Source: Phoronis ovalis
Lineage: Eukaryota > Phoronida > Phoronidae
Direction of reading: 5' to 3'
Length of the DNA stretch: 19,380 bases
Assembly: GCA_028565635.1 (NCBI GenBank)
Contig: JAOXYB010015798.1
Location: 1-19,380 of the forward strand
Shown: in pieces, positions 1-9,268 of the stretch
Layout of the letters: the number at the start of each line of letters is the position of its first letter
Position numbering within the stretch: the first letter of the stretch is position 1
Notes under the pieces: generated by a model
The model's input: only the letters and a program-made list of their open reading frames with translations
Database searches by the model: none
Told to the model about the DNA's origin: nothing
Position numbers and translations under genes: made by a program

Positions 1-428
1 TTTCCCTGGCACAAAAATTCGGGGCCCCCCCCCCCCCTGTTTGCACCAACCCCCCCCCTGTGGTAATTTCTGACCAGTCCCTTATCTTTGGCAAGTTTCG
101 TCTGTAGTATAAACGGATTAAATAACATGAATGAGTGATTCCGGTAAGTTTCTCGGGTAATTTAGTAACTGTAAGGTTACTATCCCAGTGAGAGTCTACT
201 TCAACTGCAGGAAACTTAGTGAAACTCCTGAATTTTAAAGGGTAGCCAAGCGAATAACCTGTTTTGCCAAAACTGCAGCTCCAAACCTGGCTCATAAAAA
301 TCTAGTACCTACTTATAACTGTTTCATACTGAATTGTCAACGGAAATAAGATTCAGGACAATTTTTAAAAACGTAAAACAAGACGAACACATGGAACAGA
401 CAGACGAAACATTCGGAACACTCCGTTT
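1..428. other. Non-coding, C-rich start, no gene seen
   Basis: The first 60 bases contain two long runs of C with G-rich flanks, possibly the end of another CCCGGGGG-type repeat or a low-complexity tract. The rest shows no exon with usable splice sites on either strand. Confidence 0.5.
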
Positions 429-527
429 TTACTGTAAGCTGCAATTTGATTGGTGCCTATAATTTCTATATACATGTAAATAAAGGGATTATCCTTCCTC
501 TGGTTTTCGAAATCATAAACAAAAGTT
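429..527 (-). repeat. Dispersed repeat, copy A (inverted relative to copy B at 16238-16339)
   Basis: Read on the minus strand, this stretch matches 16238-16339. Both run from TTTTGTTTAT through CGAAAA, then GATAATCCCTTTATTT, and end with a shared block of about 20 bases around CAATCAAATTGCAGCTTACAG. The central part differs by small indels. Two such copies 16 kb apart in opposite orientation imply an interspersed, probably transposed, repeat family. I see no coding capacity in it. Confidence 0.75.
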
Positions 528-548
528 CAATGGATTAAGCCCGCAGAC

Positions 549-946
549 CCCGGGGTTATACTCCCTATATAGACCTATACGGGAGGCTCAGCCCGAAAGT
601 TTTTCGCGTTTTTCATCAATTTAATCCAGGAAAGGGTTGGGTTTTTCGGGATATTAGTCCAGGAGAGGGGCCGTTTTTCACGGTTAGTTTGTTTACTGCT
701 GTTAAGGTACACATGTCAATAATTACGTTTTAGATGGATAAATGTTATTTCTTTCTTTAGTCTGGTGCAGGTCCGGAAGACTAGGGATTTTTGGACTTTT
801 GATCTGGGTCCGGAAGAGGGTAGGGTTTTTTTAGGCCAAGTCCGGGACAGGATGTCCTTTTTTCGTACTTTTAAGTCCGGAAAAGGGGTGTGTATTGGAG
901 GACCAGTCTGAGCCCCCGTATAAAATCTTTCGAAGTGACCCTCGGG
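549..946. mobile_element. MITE-like element with ~40-bp imperfect terminal inverted repeats and internal degenerate tandem repeats
   Basis: The left end (CCCGGGGTTATACTCC, then TATACGGGAGGCTCAG at 576-591) pairs with the right end, which on the minus strand reads CCCGAGGGTCACTTC and then TATACGGGGGCTCAG (922-908). Between the ends are two clusters of units built on 'agTCCGGAAgagGG...TTTTT', with a period of about 37-45 bases (roughly 628-690 and 770-895). There is no open reading frame, so it would be non-autonomous. A target-site duplication was not clear. It shares G/C-rich termini with the repeats at 13927-14284 and about 15020-15134. Confidence 0.65.
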
Positions 947-1032
947 CCGTAGACGCTAGTTGAAAACTACTGAACACTAACGGATGAATTTATGCAGACT
1001 GACGTTGAATACAAAATAGTGGAAAATAGGTG

Positions 1033-1038
1033 TTTATT
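1033..1038 (-). terminator. Candidate poly(A) signal AATAAA for the minus-strand TSR gene
   Basis: TTTATT on the plus strand reads AATAAA on the minus strand, about 107 nt past the TAG stop at 1145. It supports this being the terminal exon, but in AT-rich DNA the hexamer alone is weak evidence. Confidence 0.35.
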
Positions 1039-1144
1039 AAATAAGAAGAAATGACGAAATAAATGAAACTATAATTTTAATAGACTTTATATTCTAAACC
1101 TACTGCCTTTGCCTTAACAGGAAGATACTATTATGCATTTTATC

Positions 1145-1719
1145 CTAATTAAAATCATTACAGCCTTCTGTAACTGGACATTTTATTTGCTGTAAAGCAG
1201 CACCTTCACAATGCACATGTGTGAGTGCTGTGACGTCATGTAAACATTTTCTGTTCCTTGTTTGTTTACTCCTGCCACACGCGTCTTCACATGTAGACCA
1301 TTCTGACCAATCAGCCCATCCAAATGTTTGTGCATCCATTTCGATTTTCTTGCTTTCACTTTCAGCCTCACTTACTGTTTCACTTGCTTGACCATGTTTC
1401 GCTTGTTGGTGATGACGAGTGGTTTCTCTCTCGAGGGCTATGTTCACTTCAACAACATCGCCTGATCTTTCAACTTTATCAAGCATCCTCTTTGATACAG
1501 ACATCGGCGGCATAGTATTCACATTACTATCGAGACTATGAACTGCTTTCTCTTCTTCAGCGCAAAGTTGGGCATCGCATTCTTCGATTTCATAACTTTT
1601 AGGATGATCACATATATGCGATGCTTCATTATCTGAACATACCCTGTTTCTTATTCGTAAACCAGTACCACATGTTACTGTGCAATCAGTCCAGTTTGAC
1701 CAAGAAATGCTACTTACGT
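1145..1719 (-). CDS. Terminal exon of a thrombospondin type 1 repeat (TSR) protein, partial gene
   Basis: The exon starts after a polypyrimidine tract and AG (minus strand, AG at 1721-1720) in phase 1 and runs to a TAG stop at 1147-1145, giving 190 full codons. It holds two TSRs. The first begins WSNWTDCTVTCGTG and ends in QLC; the second begins WADWSEWSTCEDACG and ends in EGC. A long Glu/Ser/Lys-rich linker, probably disordered, separates them. TSRs are secreted or extracellular adhesion modules; WxxW motifs are C-mannosylation sites and CTVTCGTG fits the O-fucose consensus. The order matches the first two TSRs of the plus-strand gene at 3543-7426, so the two are probably paralogues. The signal-peptide exon should lie at higher coordinates, but I could not identify it. 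A weak donor (GTAATG, from 1161) would keep phase 1, so the gene could continue leftward instead of stopping here. Confidence 0.75.
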
Positions 1720-1741
1720 CTAAAACAAAAAAAAAAATCAA

Positions 1742-3448
1742 TGAAAACTCACGTATTATACATTTGACTCTCTGTTAATAACTTATTAAATAGTTCGTTG
1801 TAGCCGGTAGATATAAGTCTAAGAGTAATAAATAAAAGATCTATAACGCACCAGATTAGGTGCTGGTCTCACGCTCGGAAATGTTAAATTTATAGCAGAA
1901 AATAAAAAATCAAATGTGTACATATATAGTCAAAAAGCACATAATGTACTGAGAGATGCGGTTGGATGTAGAACGTTTGGTTGTAAAATATGAAGAAAAA
2001 AAATACTAATTAACATGCAATTTTAAAACAAAACGTACACAAACCTGACCCCTGAAGAAGAAAAAGAAACGAACTAACAGAAAAAGCATAAAAAGTAAAA
2101 TGTTGTTGGATGTTCATCTTCTTCTTCTTTTAATTTAGTAATTCTCTGCGCTTATTTTTCGCAGCACGGTCTCAATGGACGTAGTTGTGAAACAACCTGT
2201 CACAAATATATGCTGATTGTTTGTTTTTAAACGTTGTTTCATGAGAGTTCGTGCTTTTCGCAATTTTGCGATATCATATATCCAACCAACTACGCTTTGC
2301 AACGCTATTTGGCGTACATGCAAAAAAGGAAGAAAAGAGCAAACTTTTTTATATTTACACCTAATTTTATCAGAGTTATAGGCATAAGACGACTATTTTA
2401 CTTGATGTAGCGCGATTTTTTTATAAATCGTGGATTTTCCTGATATACAGGCAACAGATTTGATTTGTTCATTCTGCCTTTTGTAAAAAATTTATGCTGA
2501 CAGTCAACTTTTTATGCTTTTGTGCAGTATCAAGAAACATTGATGGACGAAATTTCAAAATAGTGGTAAATATTAAGGTAAGTGTGATTGTACTGTACGT
2601 AGACACGCTGTTGTGCTCATAAAACGTAGTGTTTTTTACTCTCAACCTGAATTCAATACAGTTGAACTTTGATGTTGACATTATCAATATAAACAGGTTT
2701 TGAATTTTGAGTAATTCAACAAATGGTGCAAATACACACAATGAATGTTCTGTTGCTGGTCGACTGCAATCTGGCCTATTATAACTATTCAATCGGTCTC
2801 TCGACTTGTTATATCTCCGTAATGGAAGTGTAGTATAGGTAACTTCTGTATATCTAATCAAACTTTAATTCTTAATTGTGGCTCCATCCGTCCGGAACAA
2901 GTTATTAACACTTTACACTTTCAGTGGTATTTTGGGCAGTTTAATGATTAGAAAAAATTGACTAAGTGTAAAGTTTGAATTACTCATCCCGAACGGGTCC
3001 ACCCACCTTAAACTACCCAAAATTGGACTCAGTGTAAAGTGTGAATATTGGCCCGAATGGGTCTAGCCAATTTGAATAGATTGGTGGCGTGACCAGATTT
3101 AAAGAAGGTTACCTAAGCATAACTGCACTTCAATCTGCCTATTTATACTGTTCATCCAGTAAAATTCATCTAGGTCCGATCTGTGTTGTAAGACATATAT
3201 TATATATATGTAGCATTACAATTACGACCTATATATGACGTTTATTTTTAAAATTTTTAACATATGCATATTGGATAATCATCCCTCATTGTTTACAATA
3301 TCACTACGTCAAATACGTCACGGTATTACAACTGTACAGTAATTTCTTTGTTGAATGATGGGTTTTATCTCATTTGTATGGAAATTGGCGTTGTATCTTT
3401 ATTATTGTAACGCATGTTATATGCCAGCTTACTTTTTTATCTATTTAG
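1742..3448. other. Region between two head-to-head TSR genes; probable shared upstream and 5' exon region
   Basis: No supported coding exon was found here. The signal-peptide exon of the minus-strand TSR gene should lie in or beyond this stretch. On the plus strand there is a good donor, AAG|GTAAGT after 2577, and a good acceptor, TATTTAG| at 3448. Together they could define a 5' untranslated exon spliced to the signal-peptide exon of the plus gene. The open frames at 2135-2323 and 2469-2861 on the minus strand have no recognisable domain and look like chance. A foldback repeat lies at 2886-3066. Confidence 0.5.
2886..3066. repeat. Foldback (inverted) repeat with ~55-bp arms
   Basis: The left arm (2890-2943), read on the minus strand as TTAAACTGCCCAAAATACCA, then GTGTAAAGTGTTAAT, matches the right arm (3008-3062), which reads TTAAACTACCCAAAATTGGA, then GTGTAAAGTGTGAAT. 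The spacer carries a third, direct copy of the 'AAGTGTAAAG...CCCGAACGGGT' part at about 2962-2999. It is a non-coding MITE-like or foldback relic in the upstream region of the TSR gene pair. Confidence 0.65.
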
Positions 3449-3542
3449 GTTGTATATGCACAAATTACTGGAGAATAACCGCACTTCTGCAGCAAGACAA
3501 CGCATTAAAAGTGTGGGTTTGCAGCTCGTTTTTACTGAAGTC

Positions 3543-3591
3543 ATGAAGTTCTCCTATACTTTTTTTTTATCAGTTTTGTTTTTGCACGGTG
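3543..3591 (+). CDS. Exon 1 of the plus-strand TSR gene: signal peptide
   Basis: Encodes MKFSYTFFLSVLFLHG plus one base. It has a basic start, a strongly hydrophobic core and a small residue at the end, and is followed by the consensus donor GTAAGT. An acceptor TATTTAG at 3441-3448 suggests the exon starts at 3449 with 5' untranslated sequence. Confidence 0.75.
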
Positions 3592-6500
3592 GTAAGTCTT
3601 TTGGTACACTTTATGTGAACATAATTGAGGGTGCTTTCTTTCGCTCAAAAATAAAAAAATTTCTACCGCAGGAAATATTTTACAAGATTCACTGGATGTA
3701 CTCTACCAGTTAAGTTTAATCCACATGATATGCATGTAATTAGCACGGCTAGTTCTCGAAATTGGGGTTAAAACACATGCACAGACTATTTTATTAAAAA
3801 TCTTTCTGTTGCTAGCGTGTATACATTTATTGAGAACTACATATAAGAAAACAAAGTGCAGACAAAAAAGTTTGCGTCATAAAATTCTTGTATTCTGATT
3901 TGTAAAATAGTGTAATTTGCTTTGTTGTGTCTTTATATTAGTGTCTAATAGTGATCTAACAAATATCGTCTGGTCTCCATGGTCCGGATGTACTACTACA
4001 TGTGGAAACGCGGTTCGTATGCGCAGTCAACTATGTCCTGCAGACAAAGATTGTGAAATTTCTGAAAACTATGAAATAGAGAAATGTCCTTTAAAAAAAT
4101 GCTCGGAAAATGTTAGCAATGAAAAAGAAGCAGCACAAGTGTCTGATAGTGAGCCGTTTGGTCATTATGGACGCTGGTCTCAATGGTCCGATTGGAGTGA
4201 GTGTGATTGTAGAACAAAACAACGTACAAAAAGGAGGAGATGCGAGCACGACGCGTCAACACCAGTGTACATTCCATGCAAAGGACCCAAGGAAAACACG
4301 TCGACTTGCATCGATTTACAGCAATGTACTGAACAAGAAAGTTCCTCAAGTAAAGAGGACACTGGTGATGTTAAAATCACTATAAAAGGAAATAAGAAAA
4401 TAGTTCATACTGAAAGCTTGCCTGAGTCTAGTAACGGGTCTACACCCGACTATTTCTGTCAAGGTTCTTACTGCAATAACGACTACTTAAGACAAAAGGT
4501 GAAGGAATACCTCCAACTACTAAAAAATAAGGAACATAATAATAACATCAAATCAAAAAGAGAGGCCATTCTGTCCAAAATTGCGAAACTTCGGTCGTTT
4601 GCCAGAAGGATCCATAAACGGCACCATAAACAAGTCCTGGCTAACATACAGATGCCCGATATCAAATTACTGGTTGATCAAGCGTCGGCAAGTCATGTCG
4701 ACTCGCTAAGCTCCAGCTCATGGTCAAAATGGACTCCATGGACAGCCTGTTCTGCTGACTGTGGGGATGGTCATAGAGTGCGATCGCGTCATTGCACATT
4801 GGCGGGAGGAAATCCTGGAATCATGTGTCCCGGAAATGATAATGAGATAAATGTCTGTACTGGCCCTTTAAGAAATTGTTCTACAATCATAACCCAGCCT
4901 CCGAAAAATGGTGACGATGATGACGGTGATAGCAATAGCGATAGCGATGACGACAGCGCAGGGGCAGTCGAAATTTCTCTGCAAAATGGCGGCCAATCAA
5001 ATTTTGCAGTGGGCAGCATCGATCACAAAGTTGAACAAACGAAGAGTTCGACTATGGAAAAAGTTTTGCAACTTATAAACTCTTACAGAACTGGTGGCCA
5101 AAGCAATTCTGGGGTTTCTCACACTCACACAGTGCATGTAGATGTTAATACTATTCATGATAAGCATATCGGTGATGACCAGACAAAATACCCTGATGAA
5201 GTTAACCAAATAATGGCAATTCTATCTGACAGCTCTCTGGATGCTGAGCAGATGGCTAATAAAATTGGAGCTATTCATAAAGATGAACCCGTTGTTACTA
5301 GTGGTAAGAATTCACAAATATTCCCGATAATGTGCGCAATTTATAAGACAGTGTGAATTATTATTAAATTGTTCTACTATTAACAATTCGTAAGAATATT
5401 TTCAATTTAATACGTTAAAACATTTTGTACTAGAACGCCATATGATTAAATCATTTAACATAAATTAGTAAAAGATGTAATTCATTTGATGTCATTTCGA
5501 TGTTAGCCTAAATAAAAAACTTAACTAAACTGCATCAAACACATGCATATTTCCTCTGCTATTCGAAATCATAATTGCTTTTCCTCTGTATTGATAGTAC
5601 TACTGAAGTTAACTTTTTCACAGATGAAAACGTAGGAGATACTGATTCATGCAAGTGGACAACATGGAGCAGATGGTCAAGGTGCTCAAACAGGTGTGGA
5701 TCAGGGAGAAAAACGCGTCAACGTGCATGCAGAACAGATAACGGAGAACAGAGTGTATCTTGTGTTGGCGCAAGAAGGGAAACAATTGTTTGCCTTAAGA
5801 TGCATGACGATTGTAATAATCATACTGACAGAAAGCGACATGCACCTGTGCAGGGATATGTACCGCAAGGTATTGCATTCTTACATAAAAATGTTATAGT
5901 TTATACAAAAGACATAGCTTGTTATCACTAGCAAATATATATATATATATGTTTTATAATAATATTGCTCTTACATAAAACTTTATGTGTTGACGTATGT
6001 GAAAGAAAAGGCGATAATAAAATATACTGAGTTTAATAAATACTATATAAACTGAAAAGTACATATTATGCAAATAGAATAAAATACAAAATTACGCTAC
6101 CTAGCCCAAAATAATACTAACAATTGATACATGAAAAAGATTTAACGAAATAAACTAAAGTAACAAAAAATGTACAACTAGAAAATTGGGCAAACGTAAC
6201 CTGTATCAGCAACCGGTATGAAAGTTGCCTTGGGTTGCCGAATGTGGAAAACAAAGTTGTATGCCCAAACGACTGAATGAATGGATGAAGAGGGAGACCC
6301 CATGAGGAAGGATGGATCTCTGAGCGGGTGTCCGAGTAAGAAAGAGCGCATGTGCACTAACAGAAGTGTATGTTGGCACAGGGCCCGTAAGACCATTTAT
6401 TTTTTAACTTGCCGCGAGGCATTTTCTTTTGGCGACCATTTTCTTTGCTTTCCTTTTTTAACTTGCCGCGAGATTTTTTTTTGTTAATTTTTCTTATTAA

Positions 6501-7426
6501 GTGCGAGCAGCGAGTATTGCCAATTTTTAATGCGAGCATTGCACCCTGGGGGGAACCCCTACCCTCATTATTATATCTGTGGATAAATAGTCACGTTCAC
6601 AAATAAGTATATCTATTTGATCTTATAATTATTGTAGACGTGTTACAGCAACCAAGAATTCTATATGTACATTTACATAAAATTTATGGGAAGTAACTTT
6701 TCGAAGGTTACACAGTGCAAAATAAACTGCGAAAAAATAAAACAATTATATTTGTTATGTCACACGTAAATAAAGTGATAATACATTGAATTGAACTAAC
6801 ATTGCATACAAATTTGACTTGAAAAGATGCTGTTTAGATGACAAATAAAATGTATAATGACGTTAAATTTGAAATAATCGTTTCAGGGTACAAGTGCGTA
6901 CGCATTAATGCAAAAACAATTTATTGTAATGTGGATAATATTTCTGGGCTCCCTTTAAGATATAGTTAAGAACTCGAGATACAAAGCGGTGTATATGTAA
7001 TTCAACCTATGTTTGAGTAATTAAAGTGGAGTTATTTAAAAAGGCTAATACTCCAAATTTCACAAACCTGATGTAAATAATTTGATCATATGGCAATATA
7101 ATAATCAAGTACATGCAGCCTATATATGAGTAATTTAAATTTTATCCCAAATGTCTAAGTAACATGTGAATGTGCTCCTTATGTTTGATTATTTGAAAGT
7201 TGTGTGAAGTTATTGTTTATGTAAACAGTTTTTCTGGTTTTTAGTTGTTTTCCCATCAGCGCCATCTAGCGACATTTTGCGTATACCACAAGTACGAGCA
7301 GTTCTTGCTACAGGATTGGGCGTGTTTGCTCTAGTACTGATTGTCATATGCATGTTCATTTTACGTTCCTGTGTAAAACGCAGGAAAACAAAAACCATAA
7401 TTCAACCCAGGTTGCCAGCTACTTAG
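3543..7426 (+). CDS. Four-exon gene: type I membrane protein with four thrombospondin type 1 repeats
   Basis: Exons 3543-3591, 3942-5303, 5624-5869 and 7245-7426 join into one frame of 612 codons plus TAG, all introns phase 1 with GT..AG ends. Order: signal peptide (residues 1-16), TSR1 27-70, TSR2 95-145, charged linker with a basic stretch, TSR3 277-329, Asp/Ser-rich acidic linker, TSR4 482-534, transmembrane helix about 571-592, then a basic tail of about 20 residues (begins RSCVKRRKTK). WxxW motifs (WSPW, WSQWSDW, WSKWTPW, WTTWSRW) are typical C-mannosylation sites. The role is likely cell-surface adhesion, guidance or recognition; no ligand can be named. The tail lacks a recognisable signalling domain. 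ATG at 3543 has G at -3 and begins a clean signal peptide; an upstream in-frame ATG (3456) sits in poorer context. The nearest relative is the divergent gene at 1145-1719. Missing small exons in the 1.4-kb third intron cannot be excluded. Confidence 0.8.
3942..5303 (+). CDS. Exon 2 of the plus-strand TSR gene: TSR1-TSR3
   Basis: This 1362-bp exon starts after TATATTAG and ends before GTAAGA, phase 1 at both ends. TSR1 begins WSPWSGCTTTCGN; TSR2 begins WSQWSDWSECDC and has a very basic middle (RTKQRTKRRRC); TSR3 begins WSKWTPWTACSADCG. A Lys/Arg/His-rich stretch between TSR2 and TSR3 and a DDDDGDSNSDSDDD segment after TSR3 look disordered. Three TSRs in one uninterrupted exon is unusual beside the single-TSR exon 3. 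Reading past the donor gives a stop at 5354-5356. Confidence 0.8.
5511..5516 (+). terminator. Possible intronic poly(A) signal in the TSR gene
   Basis: AATAAA lies inside intron 2, about 155 nt past the stop (5354-5356) that is reached if exon 2 is not spliced. It could produce a soluble three-TSR isoform, but the evidence is only positional. Confidence 0.25.
5624..5869 (+). CDS. Exon 3 of the plus-strand TSR gene: TSR4
   Basis: The exon begins after CTTTTTCACAG and ends CAAG|GTATTG; it is 246 bp and phase 1-1, the usual layout for a single-TSR exon. It encodes WTTWSRWSRCSNRCGSG and closes with MHDDC, followed by a short basic segment (TDRKRHAP). An alternative acceptor at TTGATAG (5597) would break phase with exon 2, so 5624 is preferred. 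Confidence 0.75.
5870..7244 (+). other. Intron 3 of the TSR gene, with repeats
   Basis: No further coding exon is supported. It holds an (AT)n run at about 5935-5950 and a patch at about 6290-6560 with a 54-bp direct repeat (TTTTTAACTTGCCGCGAG at 6401-6418 and 6455-6472), followed by GCGAGCA motifs and CCCTGGGGGGAACCCC. That patch is locally richer in G/C than its surroundings and looks like an old transposed insert. Confidence 0.5.
6401..6472. repeat. 54-bp-spaced direct repeat in TSR intron 3
   Basis: The 18-base block TTTTTAACTTGCCGCGAG occurs twice, spaced 54 bases apart. Between the copies is a near-repeat of CATTTTCTTT (GGCATTTTCTTTTGG and ACCATTTTCTTTGC). Confidence 0.6.
7245..7426 (+). 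CDS. Exon 4 of the plus-strand TSR gene: transmembrane helix and cytoplasmic tail
   Basis: The acceptor TTTCTGGTTTTTAG precedes the exon. In phase 1 it encodes a short stalk, a hydrophobic helix (AVLATGLGVFALVLIVICMF and on to IL), then stop-transfer residues RSCVKRRKTK and a TAG at 7424-7426. It has no ATG-started frame of its own in this phase, so it is recognisable only through splice phase. This makes the gene product a membrane protein, not a purely secreted one. Confidence 0.75.
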
Positions 7427-7628
7427 ATAGAGGTATCTGCTAACCAAATAGAGAATGCGCAGTAAAATGTTTTCTACATGATGTTTCTTATGAAATGACT
7501 TTTTTCATAACAATATTTACTCATAGTAGATCGCAATATTTATTGATCTTACCTTATAACACACTTATACTTCTTTACACACACTATTTTGTATTTTATA
7601 TTTTGTATCTGCGAAAAATATACTGGCA

Positions 7629-7634
7629 AATAAA
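7629..7634 (+). terminator. Candidate poly(A) signal AATAAA for the plus-strand TSR gene
   Basis: AATAAA lies 203 nt after the TAG at 7426. It is the first clear hexamer downstream on this strand. Confidence 0.4.
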
Positions 7635-7665
7635 CAGTAGTGCAAATTACTATCGACGCTATTAT

Positions 7666-7671
7666 TTTATT
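7666..7671 (-). terminator. Candidate poly(A) signal for the kinase gene
   Basis: TTTATT on the plus strand reads AATAAA on the minus strand, about 290 nt past the kinase TAA stop. Confidence 0.3.
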
Positions 7672-7960
7672 TCTTATCGTTTATTGACCAATCTTCGTAA
7701 TCTTAAGATGTTGTATAAGAGGTTTTACATTCCAGCACATCGGTTAAATATAAAAAAAAATCAACTTAGCAATGTCATGGTCAATCAATGAAAACAAATT
7801 ACAATCGGCATTTTGGTAAATATGTATTACTAAATTTTGAACTGGTGTTTTGATAAACAAGAGTTGATATGTGCTCATCTAATGATAAAAGAGTTTCATT
7901 TGTGTAAAGTATAGATGACGCTCGTTATTATACGGACGATACACCAACTCGGCAACATTT

Positions 7961-9268
7961 TTACCATATATTTTGAGAATCAATAATGTTATGAAGCTCG
8001 GTGGTGATATCACTCATACAAGGACGTCTAGTCGGAAAATTATCCAGGCAATATTGTATTATTTCACTCAGTTCTGGTATACTTTTAGCAATCATCACGT
8101 CCTGTAGACACACACCAAAGGAGTACACATCACTAGCTTGGCTAACGAGACCTCCCGCCATGACTTCCGGTGGAGGTGTTTCCCCTGCATGCCGTTGGAA
8201 CCACCTTTTCGTGTCGAAGGCAGATATGACAAAATTATAGGGGTTGTCAGTTGTTGTGCTTTGTCTAAAATCAATAATATATGGTTTCCAACGACCTTCA
8301 TGCCAGTTGATAATGATGTTCCTCGATTTAATATCCCCATGAATAACATTTTGCTTATGAAGCATGTCAATTGCAACGGCTAACTCTTGACACAATTGCA
8401 ACCACTGTATTTTTGCAAGTTTGTATTGGAGAACAAGAAAATCGTAAAGTGTTAGACATTCGCCGGTAGATCGATCTCCTAGAAATTCTAGTATCATACC
8501 GTTTACAGGACCATCTGGTTTCGTTTTTATTATTCCAAGTATTTGTGGTGTGTAGCCGCTGCATCTCATGCTTGCCAAAACGGAAATTTCTGTTTCAAAT
8601 TCATGTTGACTGAATTTTTGACCATATTCCTTCAAAACACATAACTCTCCCGTTGTTTTCATGGTGCAAAGGTACACTTTAGCAAAAGTACCAGATCCCA
8701 TTTTAATGCGATCATTCGTTTTAGAATCTTTCAATGTTTTTATACTTGTACTACTGACTAACTCTATGTTACCAAAATATCTATTTGTATTCCTGAATTC
8801 ACGGCCATAAGAGGATTTTATTCCACTACCGTGATTATTTGTTGTTCCTGAAAAAATGTTAGCTCTCTGTTGTATTTTTAATCCAAAGTTATCTTCACCA
8901 ATTATATCGGTATGCCCATGATTAAAAGCATTAACTCTGGCTGGCTCTTGTTTGAGTTTACGATTATTTGGCAACGGTACGTGGACATCAGGCAGAGGAA
9001 TTTTTGTGTCAGAATAACGTTTGATAAATCTCTTTTGTCGTGTGTTTCTTACGGAAGGAACACTATAGCGCGTAGACACTAATATATGATCATCTTTGTC
9101 GCGTTCTAATTGCTCTTCGTACACTTTAAGTGCGGCCAGAGAATTGTTAATTGATTTTGATTTGCCTACGCTTTGAATGTTTACCGTTCTCAAATTGTAA
9201 AGTTTTGAATGTTCATCAGCTAGCGACTGGAAACTAGATTTTTGCGAGATGTCGATATCGCCTGTTGC
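7961..9268 (-). CDS. Exon 2 of the kinase gene: linker and kinase domain
   Basis: It begins after ACATTTCAG, in phase 0 with exon 1. The upstream ATG at 9310 lies in the intron and is not needed. The exon contains the whole kinase domain without further introns. It ends at TAA 7963-7961. Confidence 0.8.
   Translation of the reverse strand, partial: ATGDIDISQKSSFQSLADEHSKLYNLRTVNIQSVGKSKSINNSLAALKVYEEQLERDKDDHILVSTRYSVPSVRNTRQKRFIKRYSDTKIPLPDVHVPLPNNRKLKQEPARVNAFNHGHTDIIGEDNFGLKIQQRANIFSGTTNNHGSGIKSSYGREFRNTNRYFGNIELVSSTSIKTLKDSKTNDRIKMGSGTFAKVYLCTMKTTGELCVLKEYGQKFSQHEFETEISVLASMRCSGYTPQILGIIKTKPDGPVNGMILEFLGDRSTGECLTLYDFLVLQYKLAKIQWLQLCQELAVAIDMLHKQNVIHGDIKSRNIIINWHEGRWKPYIIDFRQSTTTDNPYNFVISAFDTKRWFQRHAGETPPPEVMAGGLVSQASDVYSFGVCLQDVMIAKSIPELSEIIQYCLDNFPTRRPCMSDITTELHNIIDSQNIW

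Larger units (their letters stand above)
7427..7960. other. Convergent 3' region of the TSR and kinase genes
   Basis: The two genes' stops face each other 534 bp apart. Candidate AATAAA signals sit at 7629-7634 (plus) and 7666-7671 (minus), so the two 3' untranslated regions probably overlap or abut. The plus-strand open frame 7495-7791 is AT-rich and unlikely to be coding. Confidence 0.5.

Noticed and set aside
2030-2125. Candidate signal-peptide exon for the minus TSR gene (MLFLLVRFFFFFRGQ)
   Set aside because: Hydrophobic start, but the usable donors (GTTTGT, GTACGT) are phase 0, while the TSR exon needs phase 1; the phase 1 option GTCAGG is a poor donor.
2469-2861. 130-codon minus-strand open frame between the TSR genes
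   Set aside because: AT-rich chance-like composition, no domain, no signal peptide and no splice sites linking it to the TSR exon at 1719.
7495-7791. 98-codon plus-strand open frame
   Set aside because: Low-complexity AT-rich sequence in the convergent 3' region of two genes; more likely untranslated.
8001-8564. Open frames antisense to, or in other frames of, the kinase domain
   Set aside because: Shadows of the kinase coding sequence, where motifs and splice phase fit only one frame.
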